Below are positions 33,218 to 41,773 of a stretch of DNA of 64,000 bases, piece after piece (the stretch's first letter is position 1; each line of letters starts with the position of its first letter). The notes under the pieces are model-generated. The model saw only the letters and a program-made list of their open reading frames with translations. It made no database searches and was not told where the DNA came from. Source of the stretch: CAVZZV01 sp963779845 (GTDB lineage: Bacteria; Bacteroidota; Bacteroidia; Bacteroidales; GCA-2748055); NCBI GenBank assembly GCA_963779845.1, contig CAVZZV010000005.1, positions 682,001 to 746,000 on the forward strand, in the 5' to 3' direction. The translations under genes were made by a program, and so were the position numbers.

Positions 33218-34756
33218 TTAAAAAGGGGGAACCCCATGTTTTTTTCGTGGCATTGCTACATCTTTTGTTGCAGAGACCTCAATGGCATGTTGGATAACCT
33301 GACGGGTTTCCTCCGGTTCAATGACAGAATCGATGTAACCCTTTGCAGCAGCAACATATGGATTTGCAAATTTCTCTTTGTACTCATCGACCATTTTCTT
33401 TCTCATGGCTTCCGGATCTTCTGCAGAGGTGATTTCTTTGCGGAAGATAATATTTGCAGCCCCTTCAGGCCCCATAACTGCGATCTCGGCCCCTGGCCAG
33501 GCAAATACAAAATCAGCCCTGAGGTGACGTGAATTCATGGCAATATACCCACCCCCGTAAGCTTTGCGAAGGATGAGGGTTATTTTGGGAATGGTTGCTT
33601 CACTATAGGCATACAATATTTTTGCTCCATGACGGATTACCCCGGCGTGCTCCTGGTCTACCCCTGGTAAATAACCCGGCAAATCGACAAGGGTTATAAT
33701 AGGGATGTTGAAGGCGTCGCAAAAGCGGATAAACCTGCCGGCCTTGTCGGATGAATCCACATCCAGGACACCGGCCAGAACTAATGGTTGATTGCATACA
33801 AAACCTACCGTTTCTCCTTTGATCTTACCAAATCCGATAACCATATTTTTTGCCCACATCTCCTGTACTTCCATGAAATCGGAACTATCTACAAGGCATC
33901 GGACGACATCACGTACATCATAAGGTTGCCGGGGATCTTCCGGAACAATGTTGGTAATGTCCATGCCTTTCAAGGGTGGCTGAGGATCAGCTTTGATGGC
34001 TTTCTGGTTGTTGCTCCAGGGGAGGAAGGAAAGCAATCGTTTGATCTGTGAGAAGCATTCCAGCTCCGACTGAGCAAAAAAATGGGCATTCCCGGTTATT
34101 TCACTATGGACCCTTGCCCCCCCAAGTTCCTCCATGCTTATTTCCTCACCCAATACTGTCTTGATGACTTCAGGTCCGGTAATGAACATTTTTGAAATAT
34201 TTTCAACGACGAATACAAAGTCGGTCAGAGCAGGGGAGTAAACAGCTCCTCCGGCACATGGCCCCAGAATTACCGAAATCTGTGGAATAACCCCCGATGC
34301 AAGGGTGTTCCTGAAAAAAATCTCTCCATACCCAGCAAGTGAATTGACCCCCTCCTGAATCCTGGCCCCACCGGAATCGTTAATCCCGATAAGGGGCATT
34401 CGCATTTTCAGCGAGTGGTCCATGATTTTCGTTATCTTGCGGGCATGCATGGATCCCAGTGATCCTCCTGCAACGGTAAAGTCCTGTGCAAAAATGCAAA
34501 CAGGTTTTCCGGCAATAGTCCCTGTACCAATAACCACACCATCGCCATGGAGAATTTTTTTATCCATATCGAAATCCCGTGCATCATGCTCGGCAAATAA
34601 ATCATATTCGTTGAAACTGTCCTTGTCAAGTATCCCGCGGATACGTTCTCTTGCTGTCAGTTTTCCCATGGCAAACTGCTTCTGCATAGCCTGTTCACCA
34701 CCACCCTGGAGGACTTTCTCCCTCCTTTTCTTGAGATCGAGGATCTTTTTATTCAT
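33218..34756 (-). CDS. Acyl-CoA carboxylase beta (carboxyltransferase) subunit, propionyl/methylmalonyl-CoA type
   Basis: This 512-residue crotonase-fold protein has the two oxyanion-hole glycine segments of the family: SGGARIQEGVNSLAGYGEIF with CAGGAVYSPALTD, and later DLPGYLPGVDQEHAGVIRHGAK with KAYGGGYIAMNS. The ADFVFAWPGAEIAVMGPEGAANI segment is typical of propionyl-CoA carboxylase beta and methylmalonyl-CoA decarboxylase alpha. It shares its build with the paralogue at 55815-57371. It is in an operon with the biotin carrier downstream. Substrate preference is not decided by sequence alone. Confidence 0.92.
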   Translation of the reverse strand: MNKKILDLKKRREKVLQGGGEQAMQKQFAMGKLTARERIRGILDKDSFNEYDLFAEHDARDFDMDKKILHGDGVVIGTGTIAGKPVCIFAQDFTVAGGSLGSMHARKITKIMDHSLKMRMPLIGINDSGGARIQEGVNSLAGYGEIFFRNTLASGVIPQISVILGPCAGGAVYSPALTDFVFVVENISKMFITGPEVIKTVLGEEISMEELGGARVHSEITGNAHFFAQSELECFSQIKRLLSFLPWSNNQKAIKADPQPPLKGMDITNIVPEDPRQPYDVRDVVRCLVDSSDFMEVQEMWAKNMVIGFGKIKGETVGFVCNQPLVLAGVLDVDSSDKAGRFIRFCDAFNIPIITLVDLPGYLPGVDQEHAGVIRHGAKILYAYSEATIPKITLILRKAYGGGYIAMNSRHLRADFVFAWPGAEIAVMGPEGAANIIFRKEITSAEDPEAMRKKMVDEYKEKFANPYVAAAKGYIDSVIEPEETRQVIQHAIEVSATKDVAMPRKKHGVPPF

Positions 34757-35013
34757 CGCTTCAATAATTATTTTTCTTTAAAAAATGAGCCTGCTAAATT
34801 AGTTTTTTTTCGAATTTTGAGAATACAACATTAGCAAATACTTGCTGTTTAAAAAAGTTTGTCCCTAAAAAACAGGATAAAAAAATCTTATTTATCAGTA
34901 TTACTGATATTTATAATTTAGCAAATACGTTTTCTATTTCAGATCAATTTTCTGAACAACATTTTTTTATCGATGGATAGATGATAATTATCTCAACTTT
35001 TCCTGATCACTCA

Positions 35014-36147
35014 TCACTTCGGCGCCAGTTTATACATCACCAGCGCGATCCCGGAAAATAAAATATTGGGCAGCCACACGGCCAGAAGGGGGGGCAAGCT
35101 TCCGCCGATTGAAAACTGAGAAGAAAATTGCATGAAAAGGATATACCCGAAACTGATCATCAATCCTGTCCCCAATTGCATTCCGATTCCTCCCCGGACT
35201 TTTTTGGAGGAAACGGCTACACCAATGAGGGTTAGAATGAAAGTGGAGAAGGGGAATGCGGTCCTTTTGTACCGCTCGATCAGGTAGGCCGTTACATTGG
35301 TTTCCCCCTGCATCTTCGAAACCCTGATAAATTCGTTCAGCTCCCCGAGGCTCATGGTTTCAACAATATTCAGTCTTTGCGAAAAATCCTTCGGGTACAT
35401 GTTGAGTGCGGTGTCCAGGGTATTGCCTGAAGTAATGGTCTCATGCATGCCTTCGAAATCCCGGATATAATACCGTCTGAGGGTCCATTTGTTCTTCACA
35501 CTGTCCCAGGATATCTGATCGGCCATAAGCTTGGACCTAAGATCACCGTCCACGAATTTTTCCAGGGAGAAACTGTATCCGGTCATACTGTAATTGCTAT
35601 AGCTTTCCATATAAATGAACAGGCCCGGTTCGATTTGCCTGTGTATATTCCTTCGGTTAAAATTATATGGCCGGCTATGAATATACTTCTCTTCAAATCC
35701 CAACTTCACCCGGTTCGCATCAGGAATTACAAAATTGGAAAGGCTGAAGGCAAATATAGCAATCAGTGCCGCCGATACCATATAGGGCAACAACAAACGT
35801 CGAAAACTTACGCCACTGCTCAGGATGGCTATTATTTCGGTATTATAGGCCATTTTTGAGGTGAAGAAGATCACGGAAATAAAGGTGAACAAGGAGCTGA
35901 AAAGAACCGCGAAATAAGGGATGAAGTTGAGATAATAATCGAATATCACCTCCTTGAAAGGGGCATGATTTTCTATAAAATCGTCAATTTTTTCAGAAAA
36001 ATCGAAGATAACAGCAATGGACAATATAATGACTATGGAAAAGAAAAACGTTCCCAGAAACTTTCCGATGATATATATGTCGATTATTTTAAGCCCAAAA
36101 GGCTTTATAATCTTGTAGATAATTTTTTCACCATGGTCTCTTTCCAT
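35014..36147 (-). CDS. LptF/LptG family lipopolysaccharide export permease
   Basis: This 377-residue protein has the YjgP/YjgQ pattern: an N-terminal helix pair (IDIYIIGKFLGTFFFSIVIILSIAV), a helix near FFTSKMAYNTEIIAILSSGVSFRRLLLPY, a beta-jellyroll periplasmic part (about 150-270) and three C-terminal helices. With LptB it forms the ABC exporter that extracts LPS from the inner membrane. LptF and LptG are hard to separate by eye. The start ATG at 36147 lies inside the 3' end of tgt (43-nt overlap), so they are coupled. Confidence 0.88.
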   Translation of the reverse strand: MERDHGEKIIYKIIKPFGLKIIDIYIIGKFLGTFFFSIVIILSIAVIFDFSEKIDDFIENHAPFKEVIFDYYLNFIPYFAVLFSSLFTFISVIFFTSKMAYNTEIIAILSSGVSFRRLLLPYMVSAALIAIFAFSLSNFVIPDANRVKLGFEEKYIHSRPYNFNRRNIHRQIEPGLFIYMESYSNYSMTGYSFSLEKFVDGDLRSKLMADQISWDSVKNKWTLRRYYIRDFEGMHETITSGNTLDTALNMYPKDFSQRLNIVETMSLGELNEFIRVSKMQGETNVTAYLIERYKRTAFPFSTFILTLIGVAVSSKKVRGGIGMQLGTGLMISFGYILFMQFSSQFSIGGSLPPLLAVWLPNILFSGIALVMYKLAPK

Positions 36148-37235
36148 ATACTGAATTCTCCGGATATTATTTTTTGACGCGCTTCCCGTACAAGCCATAA
36201 ATAAAAGCCCAGATTGTGGATACTCGCTATCTGTGCTCCCAGCATTTCATTGGAAATAATTAAATGTCTGAGATAGGCACGGGAATAATCCCGGTCCACA
36301 AAGGTGGGGCCAAAAGGATCCAAAGGGCTAAAATCGTCCTTCCATTTATTGTTCTTTATATTGAGTATGCCTTCTGAAGTAAAAAGCATGCCGTTTCTTC
36401 CATTTCGGGTAGGCATGACACAATCGAACATATCCACCCCCAGTGCAATGGATTCGAGTATATTTGCCGGGGTTCCCACGCCCATAAGATAACGTGGTTT
36501 TGATTCGGGAAGTATTTGTGTCACTTCATATGTGATCTTGTACATCTCCTCAATCGGTTCACCAACAGACAATCCTCCAATAGCATTTCCCTCCATATCC
36601 ATGGATGCGATAAATTCGGCAGAACGTTTGCGAAGGTCTGAAAAAACCGAGCCCTGGACAATAGGAAAATAGGATTGACTGTGGGAATAAAGATTTCCGG
36701 TCTGCAGGAAACGATCAACGCCTCTTTTTAACCACCGGTGAGTAAGTTCCATTGACCGGGAAGCATAATCATATTCACAAGGCCAGGGAGTGCACTCGTC
36801 GAGAGCCATCATAATATCGGCTCCAATCACCCTTTGTATATCCACCACATTTTCAGGCGTGAAGGTATGCTTCGAGCCATCAATGTGAGAATTGAACACG
36901 ATTCCGTTTTCCTTTATCTTTCGGATGGAGGACAAGGAAAAAACCTGGTATCCGCCACTGTCTGTAAGGATATTTCCCTCCCAGTTAATAAATTTATGAA
37001 GTCCCCCGGCATTTTTGAGGATTTCAGCACCGGGCCTGAGGTATAAATGATAGGTGTTGCCTAAAATAATGGGAGATTTTATATCTTCCCCCAACTCTCG
37101 TTGGTGGATACCCTTAACACTTCCGGCAGTGCCCACCGGCATAAACATGGGGGTGGGAATAGATCCGTGATCTGTCTCAAGTGTACCTGCACGGGCATAG
37201 GATTTTTTATCGGTATGGAACAGTGTAAAGCGCAT
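36105..37235 (-). CDS. tgt: Queuine tRNA-ribosyltransferase
   Basis: This 376-residue TIM-barrel enzyme has the early TPMFMPVGT segment, the catalytic aspartate region DSGGYQVFSLSSIRKI, the ALDECTPWP motif with its second catalytic aspartate, and GGLSVGEP. The C-terminal zinc pattern appears reduced: FDCVMPTRNGRNG is present with later histidines, and the usual CxC site is not obvious (KNNKWKDDFSPLD). It exchanges guanine-34 for a queuosine precursor in certain tRNAs. The ATG at 37235 is used; the longer ORF adds a leader-like segment. It is upstream of and overlaps lptG. Confidence 0.92.
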   Translation of the reverse strand: MRFTLFHTDKKSYARAGTLETDHGSIPTPMFMPVGTAGSVKGIHQRELGEDIKSPIILGNTYHLYLRPGAEILKNAGGLHKFINWEGNILTDSGGYQVFSLSSIRKIKENGIVFNSHIDGSKHTFTPENVVDIQRVIGADIMMALDECTPWPCEYDYASRSMELTHRWLKRGVDRFLQTGNLYSHSQSYFPIVQGSVFSDLRKRSAEFIASMDMEGNAIGGLSVGEPIEEMYKITYEVTQILPESKPRYLMGVGTPANILESIALGVDMFDCVMPTRNGRNGMLFTSEGILNIKNNKWKDDFSPLDPFGPTFVDRDYSRAYLRHLIISNEMLGAQIASIHNLGFYLWLVREARQKIISGEFSIWKETMVKKLSTRL

Positions 37236-37391
37236 GAAAAAAATATGCTCAAAGATAGCATTAACAATTATGAGTACAATACCTGTTTGGAACCTATACA
37301 ATTTTTACTCAAAAAAAATAGTGTCAGTCCAATTTTTATGTTGTTACTGAGGAAAAACTTTCATAAAATTGCGGGATAAAAACCCATTGCG

Positions 37392-38525
37392 TTGGCGGAA
37401 GATCTCTTCTTACATATCGACTTGTTAAACAAGCTCTTAGTGATTTTCTTTCTAAGTAGTCTGATCACCCAGCTCTATGTGCACCTTTTCATTTTCCGAA
37501 AGGCACTATTTAAACCTGCTCCTTTATCGGAAAAAGTTTCTGAAATTCTCCCCATTTCGGTTATTATATGCGCCAGAAATGAGGAGGATAATCTCAGAAA
37601 CTACCTTCCTTCGATCTTAAATCAGAATTATCCCGATTTTGAAGTGGTGGTGGTCAATGATTGTTCGGACGATGATTCAGATATCGTACTTCAGGAATTT
37701 GCAGCCAAATATCCTCGACTCAAAGTATCAACCATAAAAAAGGATCCCATTTTTGTTCATGGAAAAAAACTTGCCCTCACGATAGGGATCAAGGCAGCAT
37801 CCCACGATAACCTTCTTTTGACCGATGCCGATTGCAGTCCTGCCGGACCCGATTGGATAAAACTCATGTCGCGTAATTTTTCTCCCGATAAGGAGATGAT
37901 TCTTGGTATCGGACTTTATAAAAAAAGAAAAGGCCTTTTAAATGCCATCATTCGCTTTGAAACCGCGTTTATCGTAATGCAATACATGGGCATGGCCAGG
38001 TACGGGAAACCCTATATGGGAGTGGGCCGCAACCTTGCCTATACCAAAGAGCTGTTTTTCAGGAATAAGGGTTTTGCTTCCCATGTAGGATTACCATCAG
38101 GCGACGATGATCTGTTCGTGAGGGATGCTGCTACCAAAACGAATATCGCGGTGGAAAACCATCCCGATAGCTTTACCTATTCCAATCCCAGGGAAAGCTT
38201 CCGCGATTGGTCTGAACAAAAACAGAGACATTTAAGCACGGGGAAATTTTATCAACAATCCACAAAAAATATATTGGGCGCTGAGTATTTCACCAGAATT
38301 CTCTTAAACCTAAGTTTTATAGTCCTTTTGTTTCGTTACGAACATATCGGAATTGTACTCGGGGCATATCTTATATTATTAATTATAAAGGCAATTAACC
38401 TTTTTCAGGTTTTAAGGAATTTGCATGAAAAGTTATTATTGCTACCTTCGCTGTTCATTGAACCTATGATGCCGTTTTTCTATGGTTTCCTGCATGTTTG
38501 TAACTTTTTAGACCGAAAAAAATAA
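37392..38525 (+). CDS. GT2-family membrane glycosyltransferase
   Basis: This 377-residue protein has an N-terminal hydrophobic helix (about 12-32), a GT2 domain (ISVIICARNEEDNLRNYLPSIL, VVVNDCSDDDSD, LLTDADCSPAGPDW with the metal-binding DAD) and C-terminal helices. The start codon is TTG at 37392; an in-frame TAA at 37377 excludes most alternatives and the next ATG is deep inside the domain. Its stop abuts the ATG of the sigma-factor gene. The sugar and acceptor are unknown. Confidence 0.83.
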   Translation: MAEDLFLHIDLLNKLLVIFFLSSLITQLYVHLFIFRKALFKPAPLSEKVSEILPISVIICARNEEDNLRNYLPSILNQNYPDFEVVVVNDCSDDDSDIVLQEFAAKYPRLKVSTIKKDPIFVHGKKLALTIGIKAASHDNLLLTDADCSPAGPDWIKLMSRNFSPDKEMILGIGLYKKRKGLLNAIIRFETAFIVMQYMGMARYGKPYMGVGRNLAYTKELFFRNKGFASHVGLPSGDDDLFVRDAATKTNIAVENHPDSFTYSNPRESFRDWSEQKQRHLSTGKFYQQSTKNILGAEYFTRILLNLSFIVLLFRYEHIGIVLGAYLILLIIKAINLFQVLRNLHEKLLLLPSLFIEPMMPFFYGFLHVCNFLDRKK

Positions 38526-39137
38526 ATGGACTCGACCCCTACTCCTAACCTCTCCGATAAGGCCCAACAGGATTTTAACCTTGTTGAAAAGGCACGAATG
38601 GGTGATCAGAAAGCTTTCGCTGAGTTACTTGGACGTTACAGGGACGCCATCTACTTTATGCTCCTCAAAATGGTAAACAATCCCAGTGATGCTGAGGATC
38701 TGACCATTGAAGCATTCGGAAAGGCATTTAAAAATATAGGTCAATACACCCCCAATTATGCATTCAGTACCTGGTTGTTCAAAATTGCCACGAATAATTG
38801 CATTGATTTCATCAGACGAAAAAGGGCAAACACGGTATCCCTTGACCATACCATCGATGATGATGAGTCCTATTCACCCTCGGCAATTATTGCATCCGAT
38901 TCCCCAACACCGGAAACCCATTTGATCAACCAGCAAAAGGTTGTTTTACTGCGCGAGGTAGTCAGTAATTTAAAGCCTCGTTACCGAAAACTGGTAGAAC
39001 TTCGCTATTTTAAGGAGTTTTCATATGAAGAAATTTCCCAGGAACTGGACCTTCCCATTGGGACAGTTAAAGCCCAGTTATTCCGGGCCAGGGAACTCCT
39101 TTTTAACATACTGAAGAACACGAGCGACAGGATATAG
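38526..39137 (+). CDS. ECF-type RNA polymerase sigma factor
   Basis: This 203-residue protein has sigma region 2 (AFAELLGRYRDAIYFMLLKMVNNPSDAEDLTIEAFGKAFKNI, FSTWLFKIATNNCIDFIRRKR) and region 4 (LVELRYFKEFSYEEISQELDLPIGTVKAQLFRARELL). No anti-sigma gene is next to it; its neighbours are the GT2 gene (stop adjacent to this ATG) and rsmG 7 nt downstream. The target promoters are unknown. Confidence 0.92.
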   Translation: MDSTPTPNLSDKAQQDFNLVEKARMGDQKAFAELLGRYRDAIYFMLLKMVNNPSDAEDLTIEAFGKAFKNIGQYTPNYAFSTWLFKIATNNCIDFIRRKRANTVSLDHTIDDDESYSPSAIIASDSPTPETHLINQQKVVLLREVVSNLKPRYRKLVELRYFKEFSYEEISQELDLPIGTVKAQLFRARELLFNILKNTSDRI

Positions 39138-39144
39138 GGTATTT

Positions 39145-39768
39145 ATGGACCTGATCAAAAAGTATTTTCCGGATAGTTCGCATCAGCAACTGGCACAATT
39201 CCGGGAGCTAGATGCTCTTCTAAGGGAGTGGAACGAAAAGATCAACCTGGTTTCCCGCAAGGACATGCCTTTTCTCGTTGAGCGCCATATATTGCATTCC
39301 CTTTCCATTGCCAAACTGATTAAATTCCGCCCGGACACCAAAATCCTGGATGTCGGTACAGGAGGTGGTTTCCCCGGACTCCCGCTGGCAATTCTTTTTC
39401 CGGAGACAGAATTCACCCTTTCAGATTCCATTGGAAAAAAAATAATGGTGGTCCGGGACCTTGCTGAAAAACTCAGGCTCAAAAATGTGCACCCTGTGAA
39501 TGAAAGGGCGGAAAAACTGAATTCCCGCTTTCACTTTGTGGTAAGTCGTGCTGTTACCTCATTACCGGAATTTTTTCAGTGGGTAAGCGGCCAATTCTGC
39601 CGGGAAAATTTTAACCCTCTTCAAAATGGGATACTTTACCTTAAAGGCGGCGATTTTGAGGAAGAGCTCATCCCTTTCCGGCGGAGGGTGAAAATCTTTT
39701 CCATTCGGGATTATTTTGAAGAGGAGTATTTTCAGACTAAAAAAATAATCTACCTAAGGGTCTCATAA
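39145..39768 (+). CDS. rsmG: 16S rRNA (guanine527-N7)-methyltransferase
   Basis: This 207-residue protein has the GidB/RsmG signature: LLREWNEKINLVSRKD, then ERHILHSLSIAKL and the SAM site ILDVGTGGGFPGLPLAI, followed by FVVSRAVTSLPEF. It methylates N7 of G527 in 16S rRNA. It is likely co-transcribed with the upstream sigma-factor gene. Confidence 0.95.
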   Translation: MDLIKKYFPDSSHQQLAQFRELDALLREWNEKINLVSRKDMPFLVERHILHSLSIAKLIKFRPDTKILDVGTGGGFPGLPLAILFPETEFTLSDSIGKKIMVVRDLAEKLRLKNVHPVNERAEKLNSRFHFVVSRAVTSLPEFFQWVSGQFCRENFNPLQNGILYLKGGDFEEELIPFRRRVKIFSIRDYFEEEYFQTKKIIYLRVS

Positions 39769-39889
39769 ACTGAATGGTATCTTATCTTACATTTTTATAT
39801 TATTATAATACCCGATGAGTTAGGGAAGATACTTCAGGGTATATTTACTTTTGAATTAATTTATATCAAAATATTTTCGGTCTTTTCTT

Positions 39890-39918
39890 TTTGAAATTTA
39901 AAAAAAACCTTATTTTTG
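39890..39918 (+). promoter_or_regulatory. -33/-7 promoter (TTTG, 17 nt, TATTTTTG) of rpmH
   Basis: TTTG at 39890-39893 and TATTTTTG at 39911-39918 match the Bacteroidota consensus, followed by GCA. It is the clearest promoter in this part and lies 44 nt before the rpmH ATG. Confidence 0.7.
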
Positions 39919-39962
39919 CAATCCATTTCAAAAAGAAAAAACGGGACTAAAGAATAATTGTC

Positions 39963-40121
39963 ATGAAAAGAACATTCCAGCCTTCAAGAAGAAAGAGAAG
40001 CAACAAGCACGGGTTCAGGGAAAGAATGTCCACGGCAAACGGTCGCAGGGTCCTTGCTTCCAGAAGGGCTAAAGGAAGGAAAAAGCTTTCCGTTTCTGAC
40101 GAAGGAAACTACAAGAAATAA
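39963..40121 (+). CDS. rpmH: Ribosomal protein L34
   Basis: This 52-residue protein, read directly from the + strand, begins MKRTFQPSRRKRSNKHGF and continues with RMSTANGRRVLASRRAKGRKKL, the conserved L34 pattern, with an acidic C-terminal extension. L34 is part of the 50S subunit. It has a strong promoter. The decayed transposase on the other strand begins immediately after it, so the original downstream neighbourhood has been disrupted. Confidence 0.96.
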   Translation: MKRTFQPSRRKRSNKHGFRERMSTANGRRVLASRRAKGRKKLSVSDEGNYKK

Positions 40122-40365
40122 TTATTACCCTTTATCCTACGGAGTCTCTCATTCTCAATTTCCAATACCCTAAGTTCCGGATCAACTTTTTTGTGGTTAT
40201 CCTTTAAGCCAGTTATTCCCTCCCGGAGATATTTACGCTTCCAGCGAGCATATAGCGAAGGAACTATTTGATATTTTCGGATGTAGAAGCCTGTCCTACC
40301 CGTTCCCCCTCCTGAAGAATCGATAAACGATCTTCAGGTGTGAATTTTCGTCGTTCTTTTGTCAT
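40122..40365 (-). pseudogene. Remnant of an IS3-type transposase orfA (HTH protein)
   Basis: The reverse strand from ATG 40365 reads MTKERRKFTPEDRLSILQEG, the usual start of IS3/IS2-type OrfA, then breaks after about 32 residues. In another frame it continues PSLYARWKRKYLREGITGL and VDPELRVLEIENERLRR, the helix-turn-helix end and leucine-zipper of the same protein. It stops at the 3' end of rpmH, with no orfB. So it is frameshifted and truncated. No terminal inverted repeats were identified. Confidence 0.8.
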
Positions 40366-40495
40366 AGTTCCCAAATTTAATCAGACCTAATTTGTTTTTA
40401 AAATTATGTCCAGCTATTTGGGGGGTTAAGACAATAGATACTTACTTAAGAGATGTTAAAACAAGATAAGCTTATGGTTTTTAAAATGTAAAATT

Positions 40496-40723
40496 ATGGA
40501 AGCAGCAAATTTAAACATAAGCTTACCGCTTAATTTCAACCAGGTTGTTGACCTTGTAAGGCAATTGCCCTACAAAGAGAAACTTAAATTAAGTGAAGTA
40601 TTGAAAAAAGAGACAAAGCAAAAAACGGAAAATGATACTATTTTGACCCATTTTGCAAGTGAAAAAGTATTGGCCAAAGACTGGCTGTTACCTGAAGAAG
40701 ATGAAGCATGGAAAGATTTGTAA
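40496..40723 (+). CDS. Small antitoxin-like protein without adjacent toxin
   Basis: This 75-residue protein has the pattern LNISLPLNFNQVVDLVRQLPYKEKLKLSEVLKKE, which resembles the N-terminal part of small Bacteroidota antitoxins of the DUF2281 kind. The C-terminus ends in WLLPEEDEAWKDL, a tail typical of antitoxins that bind PIN or MazF-like toxins. No toxin follows: the next ATG (one nt after the stop) opens only a 13-codon frame. It may be an orphan left after loss of its partner. Confidence 0.5.
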   Translation: MEAANLNISLPLNFNQVVDLVRQLPYKEKLKLSEVLKKETKQKTENDTILTHFASEKVLAKDWLLPEEDEAWKDL

Positions 40724-40815
40724 TGGAACAAACAAAGAATTTTGTTTTTAATTTTGTCTTATAATTCCGTAAATTTGTATTTACACAGTCTTTTTAAGAC
40801 TCAAAATAGGGTTTT

Positions 40816-40911
40816 ATGGACAAAATAGCAGTTATTATTACGAACCTAAGAAAAGAAAAAAATTGATCGCAAACCGATCTAGCCGCACCTATTCTCTATT
40901 TTTGATCCCAT
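40816..40911 (+). pseudogene. XRE-family repressor remnant with in-frame TGA
   Basis: From ATG 40816 the frame reads MDKIAVIITNLRKEKN, then TGA at 40864, then SQTDLAAP. Restoring tryptophan at the TGA gives LRKEKNWSQTDLAAP, the usual first helix of an XRE helix-turn-helix. Afterwards the frame decays and stops. A -7 box TAAATTTG at 40770-40777 precedes it. A TGA-for-Trp genetic code is ruled out because normal genes around it use TGA as stop. Confidence 0.55.
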
Positions 40912-40962
40912 AATCAGGGATTACAAAACACAACAAGCTTACACATCTTAAACTAATCGATT

Positions 40963-41193
40963 ATGAATTTGCAATATATTTCAGACAGCAAAGGGCAAAC
41001 AACTGGCGTATTCATTCCGATAAATGAATGGAACGACCTTAAAAACAAATACAAGGATATTGAAGGGGAGGATATCGATATTCCGGAATGGCACAAAGAT
41101 TTGGTAAAACAGCGACTTGATGATTACAAAAAAAATCCTGGTTCTGCTTTGGATTTTGATTCTGCAATGGACGATATTGAAAAAGAACTGTAA
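40963..41193 (+). CDS. Antitoxin of a RelE/ParE-type toxin-antitoxin pair
   Basis: This 76-residue acidic protein starts MNLQYISDSKGQTTGVFIPINEW, a Phd/RelB-like N-terminus that would form a DNA-binding strand, and has a C-terminal tail rich in Asp/Glu/Lys (LDFDSAMDDIEKEL) suited to wrapping a toxin. Its stop overlaps the toxin start (TAATG), the classic operon design. It is likely to repress its own promoter. Confidence 0.8.
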   Translation: MNLQYISDSKGQTTGVFIPINEWNDLKNKYKDIEGEDIDIPEWHKDLVKQRLDDYKKNPGSALDFDSAMDDIEKEL

Positions 41194-41489
41194 TGTATAA
41201 ATCTGTAATCCTTCCCCTTGCAAAAGAAGATATTCGGGAAGCTGCCCTGTGGTATAACAAACAACAAAAAGGACTTGGTAAAAGATTTACTGCAGAAGTC
41301 CGTGAAAAAGTCCATTTTATCAGGCTAAACCCAAAAGCTTCAAATGTCCGTTACAACAGCGTGAGAACTGCTGTTTTAAACGTGTTCCCATTTATGGTTC
41401 ACTTTACAATTGACGAAAAAAATAAAACCGTAATCGTTTCGGCTGTACTGCATACAAGCAGAGACCCCGAACTTTGGAAAAAGAGATAA
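41193..41489 (+). CDS. RelE/ParE-family toxin
   Basis: This 98-residue protein has the RelE/ParE pattern: LPLAKEDIREAALWYNKQQKGLGKRFTAEV, then IRLNPKASNVRYNSVRTAVLNVFPFMVHFTIDE and the terminal VSAVLHTSRDPELW. This fits the subgroup with the HTSRDP(E/D)xW ending. The ATG overlaps the antitoxin stop. Members inhibit gyrase or cleave mRNA at the ribosome; which one is not visible. Confidence 0.88.
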   Translation: MYKSVILPLAKEDIREAALWYNKQQKGLGKRFTAEVREKVHFIRLNPKASNVRYNSVRTAVLNVFPFMVHFTIDEKNKTVIVSAVLHTSRDPELWKKR

Positions 41490-41514
41490 AACAAAATGCT
41501 TTAATTTTATATTA

Positions 41515-41763
41515 CTATTCTTGATAACATTCAGCATATAGCTCAATATCCTTAAGTTTAACTCTCGATAGTTCAGGTACAAAGTTGATTAATTTTGACA
41601 ACTGCTCTTTAGAAATGGAATAAACCTTATATACTTCGAAATCACCTTTATCGACGTTTAAGATATCCCTTAATTCTTCAACAGGAATATTATCAATACT
41701 AAATTCATCTATTAATTTATCATTAACAGTGCTGTATGTACAAATAACTCTTTTTACTTTCAT
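41515..41763 (-). CDS. Candidate immunity protein for the colicin E3-type toxin
   Basis: This 82-residue protein (MKVKRVICTYSTVNDKLIDE...) is acidic and without signal or membrane segments. It begins 10 nt after the E3-type toxin gene on the same strand, the position expected for an immunity protein, and its length matches E3 immunity proteins (about 84 residues). It shows no evident similarity to the known cloacin immunity family. It resembles the DUF7683-like small proteins I recall, which is weak evidence. The assignment rests mainly on position. Confidence 0.5.
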   Translation of the reverse strand: MKVKRVICTYSTVNDKLIDEFSIDNIPVEELRDILNVDKGDFEVYKVYSISKEQLSKLINFVPELSRVKLKDIELYAECYQE

Positions 41764-41773
41764 AATTATAAAT

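Noticed and set aside
40864..40866. TGA read as tryptophan (alternative genetic code)
   Set aside because: Many intact genes in the window end in TGA (for example lpxL-like at 21232), so TGA is a stop here.
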